10,619 nucleotides of DNA from contig QNDZ01000044.1 of NCBI GenBank assembly GCA_003646055.1, positions 1-10,619 of the forward strand, in the 5' to 3' direction. The DNA comes from a bacterium. Its GTDB lineage: Bacteria > Hydrothermota > UBA3072 > B12-G15. Below the pieces are notes generated by a model, which worked only from the letters and a program-made list of their open reading frames with translations, ran no database searches and was not told where the DNA came from. The position numbers and the translations under genes were made by a program. This document shows, piece after piece, positions 7,605 through 10,619 of the stretch (the first letter of the stretch is position 1; every line of letters begins with the position of its first letter).

Positions 7605-9088
7605 TCAATTGTTGAGGGAGGTTTTGAACTCACATCATACACAACCCTGTTAACACCCCTCACCCTGTTTATTATCTCAGAGCCCACCCTCTGGAGAAAT
7701 CCATGTGGGAACTCAAAGGGTTCTGCTGTCATACCGTCCTCACTAACAACAGCCCTCAGTGCAATCAGGTATTCATAGGTTCTGAAATCACCCATCACAC
7801 CCACTGTCCTCACTGGAACAAGTACTGCAAATGCCTGCCATATCCTATTGTAGAGCCCCTCTTCCCTCAACATGTTTATATAGATGTAATCTGCCTCTCT
7901 GAGTATATCAAGCCTTCTCCTGTTCACCTCACCAATAATCCTGACTGAAAGTCCGGGACCAGGGAAGGGATGCCTTCCGTAAATTCTCTCGGGTATCTTC
8001 AGTGCCCTGGCTATCCTCCTCACCTCGTCCTTGAAGAGTTCCTTCAATGGTTCCACCACCTCTAAGTTCATTCTCTCAGGAAGACCACCCACATTGTGGT
8101 GGCTTTTTATAACCTGTGAAGGGCCAGGTATCTGTGCACTCTCTATCCTGTCAGGATACAGTGTCCCCTGTATCAGGTAATCACCCTTCCCTGTTTCTCT
8201 TTCAAACACCTCAATGAACTTTTTACCAACAATCTTCCTCTTCTTTTCAGGGTCTTTTACCCCCTTGAGTGCCCTGAGGAATTCATCTGAAGCATCTATA
8301 ACATTCACCTTAACCCCTATTGTGTTCAGGTATTCCACCACCTCTTTAGCCTCATCCTTCCTCAACAGCCCTGTATCAACAAGATAGGGGGTAAATTTAC
8401 CAGGTATAAACTTTCTTGCAAGAACAGCACAAACAGTGGAATCAACACCACCAGAGAGTGCAAGGATTGCATGGGTCTTAACCCTTTTAAGTTCCCTCTT
8501 TGCCTCTTTTAACTGTTCCTCCACATCCCAGTCCTTTTCAGCAGCGCATATCCTGAAGACAAAATTCTGGAGAATCTTCTGTCCGAATTCTGTATGAGAG
8601 ACCTCTGGATGGAACTGGAGACCATAAATCTTTCCTCTTTTTATAGCAGCATAGGGGCTTGACTTTGTTGAGCCTATTGGAACAAAACCCTCAGGCAAAT
8701 TCTCAACCCTGTCTCCATGACTCATCCATACCCTTGATACATCTGGAATTCTGTAAAAGAGCGGATCTCTCACCTTTTTGAACATGGCAGGCCCATACTC
8801 CCTTTCAGTGCCCTTCCCAACAACCCCTCCATTCATGTGGACAATCGCCTGCAACCCATAACACAGACCAAGTACTGGAATATTCAGGTGGTAGATGCAC
8901 TTATTGGGAAGTGGAGCGTCCTTCTCATAAACACTTGATGGCCCCCCTGAAAGGATAATCCCCTTTGCCTTTTTCAAGCGCCTGCAATCAGTATTGAATG
9001 GGAGAATGTCTGCCTTTACCCCCATCTCCCTGATTCTTCTTGCAATCAACTTTGTGTACTGGGAACCAAAGTCAAGTATATAAATCAT
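7595..9088 (-). CDS. guaA: GMP synthase (glutamine-hydrolysing)
   Basis: This enzyme converts XMP, ATP and glutamine to GMP, the last step of guanine nucleotide synthesis, in the cytoplasm. The class I glutamine amidotransferase domain spans about 1-185: DFGSQYTKLIARRIRE at 6-21, nucleophile C76 in GLCYG, MSHGD near 122-126, and triad H160 and E162 in QFHPE. The ATP pyrophosphatase domain follows, with P-loop SGGVDS at 212-217, KSHHNVGGLP at 328-337 and GRHPFPGPGL at 371-380. The C-terminal dimerisation domain ends in the usual KPPSTIEWE. At 497 residues it is slightly shorter than the E. coli enzyme but lacks no motif. The start is secure: AAGGAG lies 5 bases upstream, and the ATG overlaps the previous stop as ATGA. 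It sits between a HEAT-repeat gene and an unknown gene that overlaps its last 10 bases. Confidence 0.98.
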   Translation of the reverse strand: MIYILDFGSQYTKLIARRIREMGVKADILPFNTDCRRLKKAKGIILSGGPSSVYEKDAPLPNKCIYHLNIPVLGLCYGLQAIVHMNGGVVGKGTEREYGPAMFKKVRDPLFYRIPDVSRVWMSHGDRVENLPEGFVPIGSTKSSPYAAIKRGKIYGLQFHPEVSHTEFGQKILQNFVFRICAAEKDWDVEEQLKEAKRELKRVKTHAILALSGGVDSTVCAVLARKFIPGKFTPYLVDTGLLRKDEAKEVVEYLNTIGVKVNVIDASDEFLRALKGVKDPEKKRKIVGKKFIEVFERETGKGDYLIQGTLYPDRIESAQIPGPSQVIKSHHNVGGLPERMNLEVVEPLKELFKDEVRRIARALKIPERIYGRHPFPGPGLSVRIIGEVNRRRLDILREADYIYINMLREEGLYNRIWQAFAVLVPVRTVGVMGDFRTYEYLIALRAVVSEDGMTAEPFEFPHGFLQRVGSEIINRVRGVNRVVYDVSSKPPSTIEWE

Positions 9089-10125
9089 TGCCTCTCCTTC
9101 AGTATTTCATTCACCAGGTTAAAAAGTTCCTCATTCATTGAGAGCCCTGGCATTTTGCTTATCTCCTTTATAAATTCAATCTCTCCTTTATCCCCCAGGA
9201 ATCTCAATGCCTCTATCTGCTCCTCACCAGTCAGATAGAAGAATCTCTCCTTTATAATCTCAACGCACCTTTTATCCTCAATCTCCATCAAAACCCTGAG
9301 TGCCTCCTTCTGTATAACTGGGTTGGGATGTTTTAAAAGTTCACCAATCCTTGGAATACACAGGTCTGGCTTACCCTTTTTCAATATCCTGAGCCCCTTC
9401 ACAATAAGCACCATATCCTTGCTCTTTATAAACCTGTCTACGTAAGGGATAACATCATTTGCATGTGCAAGAAGATACTGGTATATCTGCTCTGAGAGAA
9501 GGTTGTCGTCGGTATCAATGTAAAAATCAATAAGAACATCAATAACCATATCCCTGGCCAGGGTGTTTAGAAGGTCTTCTGAAACCTTTCTTATCTCAGG
9601 GTACTTGAGGAAAGAGGCAATAAGCCTGATTGTTTTCTCTTCACAGTGCCTTTCAATGAACTCTTTCAATTTTTCATCAAGCAAATCCCTGTCATCAAGT
9701 TCAGGTATCCTTTTAATAATATCAAGGTATGGGGTTCCATTCCTTTTCAGTTCTTCAATCAGCCTGTAAAATCCTCTTGCAGTGTTAAGAAAACCTGCAA
9801 GATCTGAAACCCTGAGAAAATCCCTGATTTTGTCGTATTTTATCTCTCCCTCACCCCTCAGGCACTGGTTTAAGAACTCTTCACCGAGAAAACCTATTGC
9901 CTTAACAAGCCTGTTCCTTAGGGTTGCAAAATCACCACCTGTGTTCTTGACATAGGTTGAGAGATTCTGGATGAATGAACCAAAATAGGGAAGAAGTTCC
10001 TCCTCACCATCACGGATTTTTTGCGCCACATCAACAATTTTATGGAAGAGTTCATCCTCACCCGTGACACCTTCAAGCATCCATCTGAAGAATTCCCTTT
10101 CAGAGCCAAACCTACCCAATTTCAT
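9085..10125 (-). CDS. HEAT-repeat-like helical protein between rpe and guaA (346 aa)
   Basis: The function is not known. The protein is almost wholly helical and rich in Glu/Lys/Leu. The C-terminal part carries HEAT-like helix pairs, clearest at about 256-295 (IGELLKHPNPVIQKEALRVL, then CVEIIKERF), with weaker ones near 222-255 and 300-325. The N-terminal half (1-200) is helical without a repeat I can define. There is no signal peptide and no membrane segment. HEAT proteins are usually binding scaffolds rather than enzymes. Both ends overlap neighbours as ATGA (with rpe at 10122-10125 and guaA at 9085-9088), so it is surely co-translated with them. Only a weak GCGGGG precedes its start, which again points to coupling with rpe. 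A link to Rpe or GuaA activity is inference from position only. Confidence 0.83.
   Translation of the reverse strand: MKLGRFGSEREFFRWMLEGVTGEDELFHKIVDVAQKIRDGEEELLPYFGSFIQNLSTYVKNTGGDFATLRNRLVKAIGFLGEEFLNQCLRGEGEIKYDKIRDFLRVSDLAGFLNTARGFYRLIEELKRNGTPYLDIIKRIPELDDRDLLDEKLKEFIERHCEEKTIRLIASFLKYPEIRKVSEDLLNTLARDMVIDVLIDFYIDTDDNLLSEQIYQYLLAHANDVIPYVDRFIKSKDMVLIVKGLRILKKGKPDLCIPRIGELLKHPNPVIQKEALRVLMEIEDKRCVEIIKERFFYLTGEEQIEALRFLGDKGEIEFIKEISKMPGLSMNEELFNLVNEILKERQ
9094..9099 (-). promoter_or_regulatory. guaA ribosome binding site inside the HEAT gene
   Basis: AAGGAG on the minus strand ends 5 bases before the guaA ATG and lies within the last codons of the HEAT-repeat gene. It allows guaA to be initiated independently of pure stop-start coupling. 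Confidence 0.7.
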
Positions 10126-10619
10126 CCCCGCAAAAGGGTTAGTGCCTTTTTTCTGTCTTTGGAACGGAAGAAGTATGCACCAGAGACAACAATGTCCACA
10201 CCTGCCTTTTTCAAAAGGGGTGCATTTTCACCATTGATGCCACCATCCATCTCAATGGTTAATTCACTGTAATGTTTTCTCAAATATTCAACTTTTCCAA
10301 GGGTTTCAGGAATGAATTTCTGTCCATAAAAACCTGGATTCACACTCATAACAAGGATGTAGTCAATCCTTTCAATGTATGGAATGGCCTTCTCAACAGG
10401 TGTGGGTGGGTTTATTGCAATTCCCATTTTTACACCCATTTCCTGACCACGCTGGATAATATCAATAGGGTTCTGGACAGTCTCAAGATGGAAGGAAATC
10501 ATGTCACAACCTGCATTTATATAGTCCTCAAGATACTTATCAGGGTCTGTTATCATGAGATGTGCATCAAGGGGAAGTTCTGTGAGTTTTCTTATTCCTT
10601 CAATCACCACAGGACCAAA
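10122..10619 (-). CDS. rpe: Ribulose-phosphate 3-epimerase, C-terminal 165 residues, cut by window edge
   Basis: Rpe interconverts ribulose 5-phosphate and xylulose 5-phosphate in the pentose phosphate and Calvin routes. The visible part is a TIM barrel from the FGP motif onward: LPLDAHLM with the metal/catalytic His, then INPPTPV, ILVMSVNPGF(Y)GQKF (the phosphate-loop region), MDGGIN with the catalytic Asp, and VSGAYFF near the end. The typical enzyme has about 215-225 residues, so about 50 N-terminal residues lie beyond base 10619. A GTG at 10610 is not the start, because the conserved FGP lies upstream of it and the frame runs through the edge. The TGA overlaps the HEAT-gene ATG (ATGA). 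Confidence 0.96.
   Translation of the reverse strand, partial: FGPVVIEGIRKLTELPLDAHLMITDPDKYLEDYINAGCDMISFHLETVQNPIDIIQRGQEMGVKMGIAINPPTPVEKAIPYIERIDYILVMSVNPGFYGQKFIPETLGKVEYLRKHYSELTIEMDGGINGENAPLLKKAGVDIVVSGAYFFRSKDRKKALTLLRG

Noticed and set aside
10608..10610. GTG as the start of rpe
   Set aside because: The conserved FGP segment of Rpe is encoded directly upstream and the frame stays open to the window edge, so the gene is truncated by the window rather than starting here.
1..10619. CRISPR array, transposon ends, tRNA, rRNA or phage genes
   Set aside because: I saw no regularly spaced repeats, transposase or integrase motifs, or structured RNA signatures; almost all bases are in genes of uniform style.

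Overview
The window looks like a chromosomal piece of an uncultivated, probably thermophilic bacterium. It is AT-rich by eye. Arginine is written mostly AGA/AGG, the proteins are rich in Lys/Glu/Ile, and genes are packed with 1-10 base overlaps. The mix of a DUF3160 protein, a CapA-like protein and a large cyclase/ATPase/TPR protein suggests a candidate-phylum lineage of the WOR-3/Hydrothermae kind. That placement is a guess from style only.

Layout. (1) Bases 1-2594, minus strand: a two-gene exported-protein unit. A YARHG+DUF3160 protein comes first, and its stop codon overlaps the start of a CapA-type metallophosphatase-fold gene that runs off the left edge. (2) Bases 2595-2816: a divergent control region with two well-formed sigma70-type promoters, each with a 17-base spacer. 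The leftward one sits inside an over-long reading frame and shows that the DUF3160 gene really starts at 2594. The rightward one places transcription start at about the ATG of the next gene, so that mRNA is probably leaderless. (3) Bases 2817-6743, plus strand: a 1308-residue protein with the architecture of mammalian soluble adenylyl cyclase (ADCY10): two class III cyclase domains, an AAA-type NTPase module and a long TPR tail. (4) Bases 6708-10619, minus strand: a tightly overlapped housekeeping cluster read leftwards as rpe (partial), a HEAT-repeat protein, guaA, and an unrecognised 298-residue protein. Its last gene converges on the cyclase gene and the two coding ends overlap by 36 bases.

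How the genes fit together. The right-hand cluster combines a pentose-phosphate enzyme (Rpe) and the last step of GMP synthesis (GuaA) with two proteins of unknown role; the overlaps imply one mRNA. The cyclase gene stands alone with its own promoter and would act as a cytoplasmic signalling protein making cAMP (or cGMP) under control of its NTPase/TPR half. The left-hand pair is probably exported. I see no mobile element, CRISPR array, tRNA or rRNA, and no clear novel multi-gene system. The most interesting item is the cyclase: its catalytic residues are kept, but the two residues that bind bicarbonate in human sAC are replaced.
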